Part shown: positions 27,645 through 36,519 of the stretch, piece after piece
Layout of the letters: each line of letters opens with the position of its first letter
Position numbering within the stretch: position 1 is the stretch's first letter
Assembly: GCA_051251595.1 (NCBI GenBank)
Contig: JBPOFA010000004.1
Coordinates: forward strand, 186,001-250,000
DNA length: 64,000 nt
Source: NORP110 sp051251595
GTDB taxonomy: Bacteria > Pseudomonadota > Alphaproteobacteria > Rhodobacterales > Rhodobacteraceae
Direction of reading: 5' to 3'
The notes under the pieces: generated by a model
What the model was told of the DNA's origin: nothing
What the model saw: only the letters and a program-made list of their open reading frames with translations
Databases searched by the model: none
Position numbers and translations under genes: made by a program

Positions 27645-29237
27645 CTAGCCGAGTTTGGCGATCAAAAAGCCGTTTGGCCCTAGGGATGCGGTGCCTTTTT
27701 TAAGTGCGGTGTCCTGATGCAGTATTGCCGTTGCGTCCTTGGGCAGGGCAAAGCTGTTGGGCTTGTCTGACAGGTTGAACACACAAATCATGTCGTCGCC
27801 CCGGGTGAAGGCCAGTACCGGTTCAGAGGTCTCTAGGAATTGGGTGCGTCCAGTGCGCAAGGCATCAGATTTGCGCCGCAGGGCCAGCATGTCTTTGTAA
27901 AAGGCCAGAACGCTGTTTGTGTCGTCGATTTGCAGGTCAGCTGCCCGTGAGCGTTGAGGATTCTTGACAGGCAACCAGGTTGAATTGGCGGCAGAAAACC
28001 CAGCATTTGCGGCATTTTCGGACCAGGTCATGGGCGTGCGGCATCCGTCGCGGCCCTTGTCCTCTGGCCAAAAGGCGATCGCGGTTGGATCAGTGATTTC
28101 GTCATAGGTCAGTTCGGTTTCGGTCTGGCCCAGCTCTTCGCCCTGATAAAGACAGACGGAGCCTTCCAGCGACAGCAGCAGCGCGCAAGACAGTTTGGCA
28201 AGACTGTCCTGATCAACCCCATACTCCTGCCAACGCGTCATGTGGCGCACCACATCGTGGTTGGAAAACGCCCAGCACGGCCAGCCTTTTGGCGCGACGC
28301 GAAAGAAATCTTCGATCTGCGACTGGAAATGCTTGGCCGAAAAATCAGGCCCCAGCATGTTAAAGGAATAGGCCATGTGGATACGGCCGTCAGAGGTGTA
28401 ATCCCCCATCAGCTCTATCCCCTTATGGCTGTCACCGACCTCTCCGACAGAGGTGCGTGCGCCAAATTCATCCAAGAGCGCCCGAATGCGTTTGAGGAAC
28501 ACCAGGTTCTCGGGTTGGTTCTTTGAAAACAGGTGGTACTGCATTTCATAGGGGCGCACTTGTGGTGTGTCGTTGACCCGATAATCCGCAGCGTCGTTGC
28601 GCAGCAGCTTGTCGTGAAAGTAAAAGTTCACCGTGTCCAGGCGGAACCCATCTACGCCGCGTTCCAGCCAGAACCGCATTGTGGACAGCAGGTAGTCTTG
28701 AACCTCTGGGTTGTGAAAATTAAAATCTGGCTGTTCTTTCAGGAAGTTATGGAAATAGTACTGCCGCCGCCGCGGTTCCCATTCCCATGCGATTCCGCCA
28801 AAAATGGCCTGCCAGTTGTTGGGCGCCGTGCCATCTGGGTTAGGATCGGCCCAGACATACCAATCCGCCTTGTCATTGTCGCGAGAGGTCTTGGACTCTT
28901 GAAAGAACGGATGTTGGTCAGAGCTGTGTGAAATCACCTGATCGATAATGACCTTCAGGCCCAGATCATGGGCCTTGGCGACCATCGCGTCAAAGTCTTT
29001 AAGCGTGCCAAAAGTCGGGTCAATGTCCATATAGTCAGAGACATCGTAGCCCATGTCTTTCATAGGCGAGGTGAAAACTGGTGAGATCCAGATCGCATCG
29101 ACCCCAAGATCCGCGATATAGTCCAGCTTGGACGTGATGCCGTTGATGTCGCCAATGCCGTCATCGTTGGAATCCATAAAGGATCGAGGGTAGATCTGAT
29201 ACGTGACAGACCCGCGCCACCAGTCTTTGTTTTTCAT
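27645..29237 (-). CDS. GH13 alpha-glucosidase (oligo-1,6-glucosidase type)
   Basis: A 530-residue cytoplasmic GH13 enzyme. Visible are the first conserved region (DQVISHSSDQHPFF), nucleophile Asp in GVDGFRLDTVNFYF, acid/base Glu in TSVGEVGDSHK and the third acid in FSNHDVVRH. It opens with the WWRGSVTYQIYPRSF segment typical of alpha-glucosidases of the GH13_23/oligo-1,6 group. The ATG at 29237 has GGAG seven bases upstream; an in-frame TTG at 29249 adds only four residues. It converges on the glycogen operon, so it may supply glucose from imported or internal alpha-glucosides. Confidence 0.92.
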   Translation of the reverse strand: MKNKDWWRGSVTYQIYPRSFMDSNDDGIGDINGITSKLDYIADLGVDAIWISPVFTSPMKDMGYDVSDYMDIDPTFGTLKDFDAMVAKAHDLGLKVIIDQVISHSSDQHPFFQESKTSRDNDKADWYVWADPNPDGTAPNNWQAIFGGIAWEWEPRRRQYYFHNFLKEQPDFNFHNPEVQDYLLSTMRFWLERGVDGFRLDTVNFYFHDKLLRNDAADYRVNDTPQVRPYEMQYHLFSKNQPENLVFLKRIRALLDEFGARTSVGEVGDSHKGIELMGDYTSDGRIHMAYSFNMLGPDFSAKHFQSQIEDFFRVAPKGWPCWAFSNHDVVRHMTRWQEYGVDQDSLAKLSCALLLSLEGSVCLYQGEELGQTETELTYDEITDPTAIAFWPEDKGRDGCRTPMTWSENAANAGFSAANSTWLPVKNPQRSRAADLQIDDTNSVLAFYKDMLALRRKSDALRTGRTQFLETSEPVLAFTRGDDMICVFNLSDKPNSFALPKDATAILHQDTALKKGTASLGPNGFLIAKLG

Positions 29238-29502
29238 GTAATGCTCCAACGATTAATTCGGAAATTCGCGCAACGTCGAATCCCGATGTTTCGCGGTGAC
29301 TGCTGCCCGAAACATCTTTGTTTGGCAAGGGAACAGCCGAAATGATCCGGGCAGCACTGCCAAAATAATCGCGGATCAGGGCCGTGCACCAGAATGCGGC
29401 GCTGAAAACCGTCTGCTAAAGTTACGGATTGCCAGGGCGCACAGATAATGGGCTTGTTTCAACCCATGTTTTCAAAAATTGACCACGGGGTTAGGGGCGT
29501 GT
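29238..29502. other. Intergenic region with a 9-bp inverted repeat
   Basis: The gap between the alpha-glucosidase start and the GMC gene end. TGCTGCCCG at 29301-29309 is inverted perfectly as CGGGCAGCA at 29348-29356, 38 bases apart, in the likely promoter of the glucosidase. A weak bulged hairpin (ATGGG/CCCAT, 29448-29467) could end the GMC transcript. No gene was recognised. Confidence 0.4.
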
Positions 29503-31203
29503 TTAAGTGGATTCCATTCCGTGCCGCGCATTCCCCATCACCAAATCCGCTGCCTTTTCAGCCAAGCAATAGGTTGCCGCGACGGTGTTTCCAGACACAA
29601 CCGCAGGCATGATCGACGCATCCACCACCCGCAATCCCGATACGCCGTGAACCCTTAAAGATGTCGGATCAACGACCGCTTTGGGTCCGGTCCCCATGGC
29701 GCAGGTCCCGACCGGGTGAAACAAGGTCCCAACTGTTTTGCGAATGAAATCATCAAGTTGCTCATCCGTTTGTGCATCCTCGCCGGGCGCAAGCTCTGTT
29801 TCTGTGTGGGGGGCGAAGGGTGGTTGATGCAGAATGTCTCTGGCCATTCTGATGCCATCGCGCAGAACCTTTGGGGTGCTGTTGCCCTGAAAGAAATTGT
29901 ACCGGATGGTGGGTTTGACAAAAGGGTCGGCGCTTGCCAGTCGCAAGCTGCCCACACTGTTGGGACGCAGCTGGCAGACATGCATCAGAAATCCGTGCGT
30001 CGAAAAGCCCTTGGCGTTTTGTGTGTTTGCCAGAGCGGTGCAGAAAAACAATTGGATGTCCGGCCGTTCTGATCCGGTTGTGGACAGGAAGGCCCCGCCT
30101 TCAGCGGTTGTCGATGAAAACAGCCCGCGTTTGCGGAACAGCCAGTTGAACACATGCCCGACATTGCGGGGCAGCGCGCGCAGCGAGGCCGCATCCGGCG
30201 CGGTCGTTTTGGCGGTGTATTCCAGAGAGACATCAAGGTGATCCTGCAGGTTTTCGCCAACCCCCGGCAAGTCATGGACCAGCTGAATACCATGTTCCTG
30301 GAGTTGGTCCTTTGGGCCAATGCCAGACAACAGCAAAAGATGGGGCGAGACAAAGCTTCCGGCGGACAGAATGATTTCTGTACCGTTTGTCTGCCCGGTT
30401 TTGCCGTCGGCATCCTGCCATTCAACCCCGGTGGCGCGTTTGCCGTCCATTGTGATCCGGGTGACTTGGCGATCTGTCAGAATGGTCAGGTTTGGACGGT
30501 TTCGGATCGGGTCGATATAGGCGCTTTCCGCGGTAACCCGATGCCCGTTTTTCTGCGTGAACGCGTAGAACCCATACCCCTTTTGTCGTGCCCCATTGAA
30601 ATCAGAATTAAAGCTGTGACCGGCCATCTTAGCGGCCTTTAGAAAAACCCGCGTAAGTGGGTTGACGTTGCGCAGATTAGCGACGTCGATTTCACCTGTG
30701 GTGCCGTGGTAATCCGGGTCAATCGGCTGTGCCACACGATCGTCCTTGGCGGGCAGATGATCATCCGAGCCGGGGGAGGTAACCGGTTCATAACTCTCGA
30801 ATTTTCGGAAATAGGGCAGCAGGTCGTCATAGCCCCAGCCGGTGTTTCCCATGTCCCGCCACGCGTCAAAATCTTCGCGCTGTCCTCGGATCAGGATCTG
30901 GCCATTCACCAGCGTGCTGCCGCCCGTGCCTTGGCCGCGCGGAAGGTCCATTTCACGCCCATCCAGGCCGGGCTCTGGCTCTGTCTTGAACCATTGCATG
31001 AATTTTGCGCCACCCAAAAAGGCAAGGGCAGGGGCCATGAAACTGACCATGCCCAAAGGCGTGCGAATAATGGCTTTGCGGGAATTCTTGTCCCGCCCGG
31101 CCTCTATAAGGGCGACGCGGGTTTCGGGGTCTTGCGACAGCCGGTTGGCCAGAACGCATCCGGCCGCGCCGGCGCCGACAATGACGTAGTCAAACGATTC
31201 CAT
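29503..31203 (-). CDS. GMC-family FAD-dependent oxidoreductase (choline dehydrogenase-like)
   Basis: A 566-residue flavoprotein. The N-terminal FAD motif is VIVGAGAAGCVLANRLS with the acidic residue EAGRD after it. The GMC signature is seen in GGSTLVNGQILIRGQREDF, and the C-terminal catalytic pair is His in FHPVGTCAMG and Asn in VVSGNTVAATY. No signal peptide is seen. Family members oxidise primary or secondary alcohols including sugars. Its start lies three bases after the SDR stop, so the two are one transcript, downstream of a probable LacI site. The sugar locus context suggests a sugar or polyol substrate rather than choline (inference). Confidence 0.9.
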   Translation of the reverse strand: MESFDYVIVGAGAAGCVLANRLSQDPETRVALIEAGRDKNSRKAIIRTPLGMVSFMAPALAFLGGAKFMQWFKTEPEPGLDGREMDLPRGQGTGGSTLVNGQILIRGQREDFDAWRDMGNTGWGYDDLLPYFRKFESYEPVTSPGSDDHLPAKDDRVAQPIDPDYHGTTGEIDVANLRNVNPLTRVFLKAAKMAGHSFNSDFNGARQKGYGFYAFTQKNGHRVTAESAYIDPIRNRPNLTILTDRQVTRITMDGKRATGVEWQDADGKTGQTNGTEIILSAGSFVSPHLLLLSGIGPKDQLQEHGIQLVHDLPGVGENLQDHLDVSLEYTAKTTAPDAASLRALPRNVGHVFNWLFRKRGLFSSTTAEGGAFLSTTGSERPDIQLFFCTALANTQNAKGFSTHGFLMHVCQLRPNSVGSLRLASADPFVKPTIRYNFFQGNSTPKVLRDGIRMARDILHQPPFAPHTETELAPGEDAQTDEQLDDFIRKTVGTLFHPVGTCAMGTGPKAVVDPTSLRVHGVSGLRVVDASIMPAVVSGNTVAATYCLAEKAADLVMGNARHGMEST

Positions 31204-31206
31204 GCT

Positions 31207-31935
31207 TTAGATGTCTTGGTTTTGCGGCAGGATCACAAGGTCACGGATCGTGACATGGGGCGGACGGGTCAGCATGAACAAAATCGCCTCTGCGATGTCT
31301 TCGGAATGCATCCCTTCATGAGCCGCGACCTTGGCGTCGATAGAGGCCTGATCCGTAAAGCCCCACAAGGGGTTAATGACCATTCCAGGGGCAACGGCCC
31401 CGACCCGAACATTATGTTCTGAAACCTGGCGACGTACACCGTGGACAAAGGATTGCACCGCGTGTTTAGAGGCGGAATAAACGGGTTCCCACTGGATGGC
31501 CTGATGCCCAGAGACAGAGCTGGTGACAATGATGTCGCCGGACCGACGCTCGATCATCTGCGGAAGGATACGGTTTACAAGGCGAAACACGCTGTTCACG
31601 TTGACGTTCAGCAATTCGTCCCATTCGTCCGGGTTCCCGTCAACGGCGTCGCCTGGAATATACAGCCCTGCATTGGCCAGGAGAATGTCGATTCTGCCGA
31701 AATGCGCGGTCGCCTCTTTTGCCACGCGGTCCACTTCGGCCCCAATGGTAAGGTCAGCAGGCAGCGCAAATGCACCGTCGCCGATTTCCGCGGCGACCTC
31801 TTCCAGCCGCTTTTGCGAGCGTCCAACCAAAGCAACTTTCGCGCCTGCCTTTGCGGCCGCAATCGCGGTCGATTTTCCGATCCCTGAACTTGCGCCTGTG
31901 ACCAGCACCACCTTGTTCGACAGATCCCAATTCAT
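31207..31935 (-). CDS. Short-chain dehydrogenase/reductase (SDR)
   Basis: A 242-residue classical SDR. The NAD(P) motif is VTGASSGIGKS near the N-terminus, LLANAGLY is the NNAG-like motif, and the active site has Ser in VTSSVSG with YSASK. The start ATG at 31935 follows GGGAGGAAG; an in-frame TTG at 31950 would place that site inside the gene and is rejected. It is the first gene of a two-gene operon with the GMC oxidoreductase. The substrate is not readable from sequence. A LacI-type core, AAACGTTT, lies 40 bases upstream. Confidence 0.92.
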   Translation of the reverse strand: MNWDLSNKVVLVTGASSGIGKSTAIAAAKAGAKVALVGRSQKRLEEVAAEIGDGAFALPADLTIGAEVDRVAKEATAHFGRIDILLANAGLYIPGDAVDGNPDEWDELLNVNVNSVFRLVNRILPQMIERRSGDIIVTSSVSGHQAIQWEPVYSASKHAVQSFVHGVRRQVSEHNVRVGAVAPGMVINPLWGFTDQASIDAKVAAHEGMHSEDIAEAILFMLTRPPHVTIRDLVILPQNQDI

Positions 31936-31974
31936 GTGTCTTCCTCCCAATTCATAGCGCCGAATGGGGCGGCC

Positions 31975-31982
31975 AAACGTTT
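31975..31982. promoter_or_regulatory. Probable LacI-family operator upstream of the SDR/GMC operon
   Basis: AAACGTTT, a perfect 8-base palindrome within CCAAACGTTTTGG, lies 40 bases before the SDR start. The same core occurs in the longer palindrome upstream of the Gfo/Idh/MocA gene, so the nearby LacI protein (32066-33088) probably binds both. Confidence 0.55.
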
Positions 31983-32065
31983 TGGTTTGAAACCAGCCCT
32001 ATTTGTACATCCGTGATTGTGTCACAAAATCCTGTCAGACAGGCAAGTGCAAGGGCGGTCGTGTT

Positions 32066-33088
32066 TTAGTGGTCACTTTCCCCTGGCACCAATGCCATGG
32101 GCCATAATGTACCTTGGGGCACGTCGGGATATTTGTCCTGAAATTTCGGCATACGGGAGAGTAGTGATTTCGCCAATTCCTGACCAAGGTCCTGTAGGTC
32201 CAGGCCAAAAGCCGTCAGCTTTGGTGTCAGGAAACGTGTGCTGGGACTGTCGCGCATCCCGATGACAGCGCAGTCTTTGCCCGGCACAAGGCCATCCACG
32301 GCAAGCCGTTTATAAAATCCATGTGCCATCAATTCAGAAATCAAAATGATCGCCGTGGGTTTTTTGTTCAGCTTCAAAAACTTATCCGCGATTGCATACC
32401 CACCCTGTTCGCTGCGCTTCGCAGGGATGACGAGATCGGGATCAAATGGCAGGCCATGGCGATCCAGCGCCGCACGAAAACCTTGGAGAAACACTTGCCC
32501 GAGATTCACGTTAGAGGTCGGGGCGGCAACGGCGATGCGCGTATGGCCAAACCCCACCAAACGATCCACCGACATATGCGCGATGCCGTCAAAATCCAGA
32601 TCGACCCAACAGTAGTTCCGACCAGAATCGCTTCGCCCGAGGGCTACAAATGGCATCCGGGACTTTTCCAAAAAGGGAATGCGTTCGTCGATCTGCGAGG
32701 TGTCCGAAATAATGAGGCCGTCTACGATACGGCGGGCCGCGATGCGTTTGATATAGGCCAGGCTGTCTTCGCTGGCGGGGCAGGGAAGGACCACAAGATC
32801 AAGATTGTTGCGAGACAATTCGATCTGCAAGCCATCAATCAGGCCGAGGAAAAAGTCATCATGTTCGGCCGATGAACCCGTGCCCGAAACGATCACCAAT
32901 CCAATTGAATTTGTCGTCCCTTGGCGCAGGCTTCTGCCGGATTGATTTGGGACATATCCCAGTTCGTCTGCTGCTTTTAAAACCAGCTCGCGTGTCGACT
33001 TGCTGACATCCGCACGATCATTCAAAGCCCGCGAAACGGTGCCAATCGAAATGTTGAGATGCGTAGCTAAGTCTTTGATGTTTGGCAT
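32066..33088 (-). CDS. LacI-family transcriptional regulator 1
   Basis: A 340-residue repressor. The N-terminal helix-turn-helix with hinge is visible (IKDLATHLNISIGTVSRALN, then GYVPNQSGRSLRQG), followed by a periplasmic-binding-like effector domain. It lies between the SDR/GMC operon and the divergent Gfo/Idh/MocA gene, and palindromes of LacI type are present on both sides (31975-31982 and 33178-33191). It therefore probably represses both until a sugar effector binds. The protein itself is complete. Confidence 0.92.
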   Translation of the reverse strand: MPNIKDLATHLNISIGTVSRALNDRADVSKSTRELVLKAADELGYVPNQSGRSLRQGTTNSIGLVIVSGTGSSAEHDDFFLGLIDGLQIELSRNNLDLVVLPCPASEDSLAYIKRIAARRIVDGLIISDTSQIDERIPFLEKSRMPFVALGRSDSGRNYCWVDLDFDGIAHMSVDRLVGFGHTRIAVAAPTSNVNLGQVFLQGFRAALDRHGLPFDPDLVIPAKRSEQGGYAIADKFLKLNKKPTAIILISELMAHGFYKRLAVDGLVPGKDCAVIGMRDSPSTRFLTPKLTAFGLDLQDLGQELAKSLLSRMPKFQDKYPDVPQGTLWPMALVPGESDH

Positions 33089-33147
33089 TTAATACTCTTA
33101 CCTGGGTCGACGGATCGTGCTGTTTTCAGGCGTCAAAGTCAAGACTC

Positions 33148-33191
33148 TTGACACGAATCCGAATCTGAACCTAACGTCGTAAACGTTTACG
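33148..33191 (+). promoter_or_regulatory. Promoter with LacI-type operator before the Gfo/Idh/MocA gene
   Basis: TTGACA at 33148-33153 resembles a -35 box, with a weak TAACGT at 33172-33177 as -10. A perfect 14-base palindrome CGTAAACGTTTACG at 33178-33191 overlaps the expected transcription start. This is the classic geometry for steric repression by a LacI protein, here most likely the divergent gene at 32066-33088. Confidence 0.75.
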
Positions 33192-33247
33192 GAACCTGCG
33201 ATCCCAGGAGTTTTGGGTGCTGATTTCGTGACATGGGAGGACATAGA

Positions 33248-34279
33248 ATGAAGACAGCTGTGCTTGTCGGATGCGGCGCAATGGCCCGTGGTTGGTTGTC
33301 GGCGTTGCGCGACACACCAGCGCTGCGTGACAGCGTAAAGATCGTCGGTCTTGTCGATTTGTCGGCGTCTCTGGCGCAAGATCTGGCGCAAGAATTTGAT
33401 CTTGGCGATGTCGTCATTGGTGTCGATCTTGAACAGGTCTTGTCGCAGACCTCCCCGGATATTTTATTCGACGTCGTTGTCCCGGACGCGCGCAAAGCGG
33501 TCGCTTTGGCTGGGCTGCGGCACGGCTGTCATGTGCTGTCGGAAAAGCCGATGGCCACAAGCTTGCAGGAGGCAAGGGAAATCCTGTCCGCTGCGCAAGC
33601 CAGCAACCTGACCCAAGCCGTGGTGCAAAACCGTCGGTTCTATGCAGGGGTGCGCCGTATTCGGGCGGCGATTGAAAACCGTCTGATCGGAGATTTGACC
33701 TCGCTGCATTGCGACTTTTTCCTTGGGCCACATTTCGGTGGATTCAGAGAGGATATGGACCATGTCCTGTTGCTGGATATGGCGATCCACACCTTTGATG
33801 CGGCGCGCTTCATGAGCGGGGCCGCCCCTCGGAAGGTCTATTGCCACGAAACCAATCCGGCGCATTCCTGGTACAAGGCAGGGGCCGCTGCGAATGCGAT
33901 CTTTGAAATGGATGACAACGTCACCTTTACCTATCGCGGGTCCTGGTGTGCGGAAGGTGTCAACACCAGTTGGGAAAGTGCATGGCGTTTCATTGGGACA
34001 AAGGGATCCCTGATCTGGGACGGTGAGGACGAATTTGTCTGCCAGATCGTTGATGGAGAGGATGGCTTTTTCCACCCTTTGAAAGAGGTGGATGTGCCAG
34101 ACGCTCCCGATATGGGGCAGACCCATGGGCATGCCAGCGTCATTTCGGATTTTCTAAATTCCCTAAAGACAGGAACCGCGCCCGAGACAGCGGGCACCGA
34201 CAATATCAAAAGCTTGGCCATGGTCCTGGCTGCGATTGAAAGCGCCACCAAAGGTGCGCGCGTGAACATTATTGACTGA
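33248..34279 (+). CDS. Gfo/Idh/MocA-family NAD(P)-dependent oxidoreductase
   Basis: A 343-residue sugar oxidoreductase. The N-terminal Rossmann motif is VLVGCGAMARGW, the EKP motif is LSEKPMATS, and the C-terminal Gfo/Idh/MocA alpha/beta domain follows, including the catalytic-histidine-type segment DMAIHTFDAARF. The ATG at 33248 has GGGAGGA upstream; the in-frame ATG at 33233 would place that site inside the gene. It is followed 21 bases later by a TIM-barrel isomerase-like gene. Enzymes of this family oxidise sugars or glycosides at C1, C2 or C3; here 3-oxidation of a glycoside is one possibility (inference). Confidence 0.92.
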   Translation: MKTAVLVGCGAMARGWLSALRDTPALRDSVKIVGLVDLSASLAQDLAQEFDLGDVVIGVDLEQVLSQTSPDILFDVVVPDARKAVALAGLRHGCHVLSEKPMATSLQEAREILSAAQASNLTQAVVQNRRFYAGVRRIRAAIENRLIGDLTSLHCDFFLGPHFGGFREDMDHVLLLDMAIHTFDAARFMSGAAPRKVYCHETNPAHSWYKAGAAANAIFEMDDNVTFTYRGSWCAEGVNTSWESAWRFIGTKGSLIWDGEDEFVCQIVDGEDGFFHPLKEVDVPDAPDMGQTHGHASVISDFLNSLKTGTAPETAGTDNIKSLAMVLAAIESATKGARVNIID

Positions 34280-34300
34280 CGAAATAGAAAGAAGATCCTT

Positions 34301-35233
34301 ATGAGCAATCCGGCAAAATCCCTCAGAATTGGAACCATGGTCAGCGCAAGCGGGGGGGACGCGGCTGATCGCATTTCCGAAATCGCTGACATGGGGTTTG
34401 AGAGTTTTGAACCGTTCTTTTGGCAAACGACGAACGGCCAGGATTTGGCCGAGCTTGGGAAGCGCTGTCGTGATGCGATCGGAGATCGGGATATCACGAT
34501 GTCGACCTTGGGCATGTTTGGCAATCCGCTTGAAGGCGAAAAGCTGGACCTGGAAACGCTGCAGGGCTGGAAGGATTGCATCGACAACGCGCACCATTTT
34601 GGCGCGACCTGTGTGGCTGGCTTTACCGGGCGTGTCCGTGGAAAGCCAATCGAAGACAGCCTTGGGCGCTACAAAGAGGTTTGGTCGGATCTGGCGAAAC
34701 GTGCCGCCGACAAGGGCGTGAAGATCGCTTTTGAGAATTGTGCGATGGATGGCAATTGGCAGACGGGTGACTGGAACATCGCCCATAACCCGGACGCCTG
34801 GGAATTGATGTTCAACGAAACGCCCAACGAAAATCTTGGGCTTGAATGGGAGCCCTGCCACCAATTGGTCTATCTTATTGATCCGTTGCCGCAGATCCGA
34901 AAATGGGCCGACAAGATTTTCCACGTCCACGGCAAAGACGCCACTGTGCGTTGGGACGTTGTGCGCGAGCATGGGATTTTCGGGAAGCATCCGTTTGTCT
35001 TTATGCGTACGCCTGGATTTGGCGACAGCAACTGGGTGGATGTGATCAGTGAGCTGCGGCTGGCGGGGTACACTGGCGCGATCGACATAGAGGGCTGGCA
35101 TGACCCTGTGTATCGGGATGCGCTAGAGATGACCGGACAGGTGCATGCGCTCAATTATCTCAAAAACTGTCGCGGCGGAGACTTTGTGAATGTGTCTGCT
35201 GAATATGGTGGTGGAGACCCTTCCTTGTCATGA
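34301..35233 (+). CDS. Sugar phosphate isomerase/epimerase-like TIM-barrel protein 1
   Basis: A 310-residue AP-endonuclease-2-fold protein (xylose isomerase-like TIM barrel). Likely metal ligands are in FENCAMDG, the EWEPCHQLVY segment, HVHGKDA and IDIEGWHDP. The family covers sugar and inosose isomerases, epimerases and, more recently, enzymes acting on 3-keto-glycosides. Pairing with a Gfo/Idh/MocA oxidoreductase in one transcript is a recurrent feature of inositol and keto-sugar pathways. The last codons overlap the upstream extension of the following LacI frame, but the proposed LacI start at 35344 leaves a 110-base promoter. Confidence 0.88.
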   Translation: MSNPAKSLRIGTMVSASGGDAADRISEIADMGFESFEPFFWQTTNGQDLAELGKRCRDAIGDRDITMSTLGMFGNPLEGEKLDLETLQGWKDCIDNAHHFGATCVAGFTGRVRGKPIEDSLGRYKEVWSDLAKRAADKGVKIAFENCAMDGNWQTGDWNIAHNPDAWELMFNETPNENLGLEWEPCHQLVYLIDPLPQIRKWADKIFHVHGKDATVRWDVVREHGIFGKHPFVFMRTPGFGDSNWVDVISELRLAGYTGAIDIEGWHDPVYRDALEMTGQVHALNYLKNCRGGDFVNVSAEYGGGDPSLS

Positions 35234-35280
35234 CCATTTTGCTTTCCGAAAGAAAAGTTCGACCGAGGCCCAGAAAACGA

Positions 35281-35329
35281 TTGACAGAATCTGGGAAAAC
35301 GGTTTCCCTACATGAGAAAACGATTTTTC
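35281..35329 (+). promoter_or_regulatory. Probable promoter with two tandem LacI-type operators (autoregulation)
   Basis: TTGACA at 35281-35286 is followed by GGGAAAACGGTTTCCC (35293-35308, outer six bases of each arm inverted) and GAAAACGATTTTTC (35316-35329, five-base arms). Both share the AAAACG half-site centred on CG typical of LacI operators, and differ from the AAACGTTT core used by the other LacI gene. They lie just before the second LacI gene and the sugar importer, suggesting autoregulation. Confidence 0.65.
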
Positions 35330-35343
35330 AAAAGGGGATTTCA

Positions 35344-36354
35344 GTGTCGTTGCCTCCGGAACGGATCAGATTGTCAGACGTGGCGAAGCGCGCGGGCGTT
35401 AGCAATGCCACCGCCTCCAAGGCGTTGAACAATACCGGGCGAATGACCGAAGAAACACGATCGCGGGTTCAGCAGGTCGCCGCTGAATTGGGGTTTCGGC
35501 CAAACGCAATGGCCCGTGCCTTGATCAGCCAGCGCAGCTTTACCGTCGGTATGTTGACGAATGACAGCTATGGTCGGTTCACCATGCCAGTGATGGAAGG
35601 CGTGACCGAAGAGCTGGTTGATGACGGGGTTTCCGTCTTTTTGTGCAGCATGAATGATGATGCCGAACTGGGGCAGGTCCATGTGCGTGCGATGATCGAC
35701 AAGCAGGTCGATGGCATCATCTGCACCGGGAAACGAATTGACAAACGCTTGCCCGTGGATCTTTCCGAAGTGTCCGTTCCGATTGTTTATGTGTTCACGG
35801 ATGCCCCGTCCGATGCCGTTTCTCTGGTGTCAGATGATGCGCAGGGCGCGCGGGATGCGACGCGTCACCTGCTAGAGTCTGACTGCAAAAATCTGTTGCA
35901 TATTTCGGGGCCAGAGACTTTTGCCTCTGCCCGCGAACGCGCCGGCGCTTTTGGCGAAGTCGCCGGTCCTGACGCGCCAATTCTTTTTGGTGAATGGAGC
36001 GAAGCCTGGGGCCACAAGGCCATTTCACAAATTTGGTCCGGGGATGGGCCAAAACCTGACGGCATTTTCTGTGGCAATGATCAAATTGCCCGCGGCGTAA
36101 TCGATGCGTTGCGCGAAATTGGCGTCGACGTGCCCCGGCAAGTATCGGTTGTCGGGTTTGACAACTGGGAAATCGTGTCAACCGCAACACGTCCACCACT
36201 GACATCTGTCGAGTTGAACCTAAAGGATCTTGGGCGAAAAGCGGGGCGTTTGGTGATGCAGATGTCAAATGGCGATCCTGTCGCCCCCGGCTTGCGTCGC
36301 TTGCCTTGCGATTTGGTTTTCCGCAGCTCCTGCAGATCAGATGAAGGGGCGTAA
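35344..36354 (+). CDS. LacI-family transcriptional regulator 2
   Basis: A 336-residue regulator. The helix-turn-helix is visible near the start (LSDVAKRAGVSNATASKALN) and the effector domain follows (FTVGMLTNDSYGRFTMPVME). I chose the GTG at 35344, which has AGGGG nine bases upstream and sits just after two operator-like palindromes. A longer in-frame version from 35230 would run through that promoter and is not supported. It is the first gene of a co-directional run containing the CUT1 importer, GH127 enzyme and an isomerase, its probable targets. Confidence 0.9.
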   Translation: MSLPPERIRLSDVAKRAGVSNATASKALNNTGRMTEETRSRVQQVAAELGFRPNAMARALISQRSFTVGMLTNDSYGRFTMPVMEGVTEELVDDGVSVFLCSMNDDAELGQVHVRAMIDKQVDGIICTGKRIDKRLPVDLSEVSVPIVYVFTDAPSDAVSLVSDDAQGARDATRHLLESDCKNLLHISGPETFASARERAGAFGEVAGPDAPILFGEWSEAWGHKAISQIWSGDGPKPDGIFCGNDQIARGVIDALREIGVDVPRQVSVVGFDNWEIVSTATRPPLTSVELNLKDLGRKAGRLVMQMSNGDPVAPGLRRLPCDLVFRSSCRSDEGA

Positions 36355-36519
36355 GCAAATGCTGGCAAGTTTGCCCCAAACCAAAGTTTTCGAATACCGA
36401 ATGGCGTCCTGGGGACATCACATCGGTCTAATGCCAATTGGGCGAAATCGTCCAAAGGCACAAACAGCGGCCAATGCCGCAATCGGGAGGAAGCTATGAC
36501 TTTCAAAAAAGCTGGATAA

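Noticed and set aside
35230..35343. Longer N-terminus for the second LacI protein overlapping the isomerase gene
   Set aside because: The region holds TTGACA and two palindromes and encodes a basic sequence before the usual LacI start; GTG at 35344 has AGGGG upstream.
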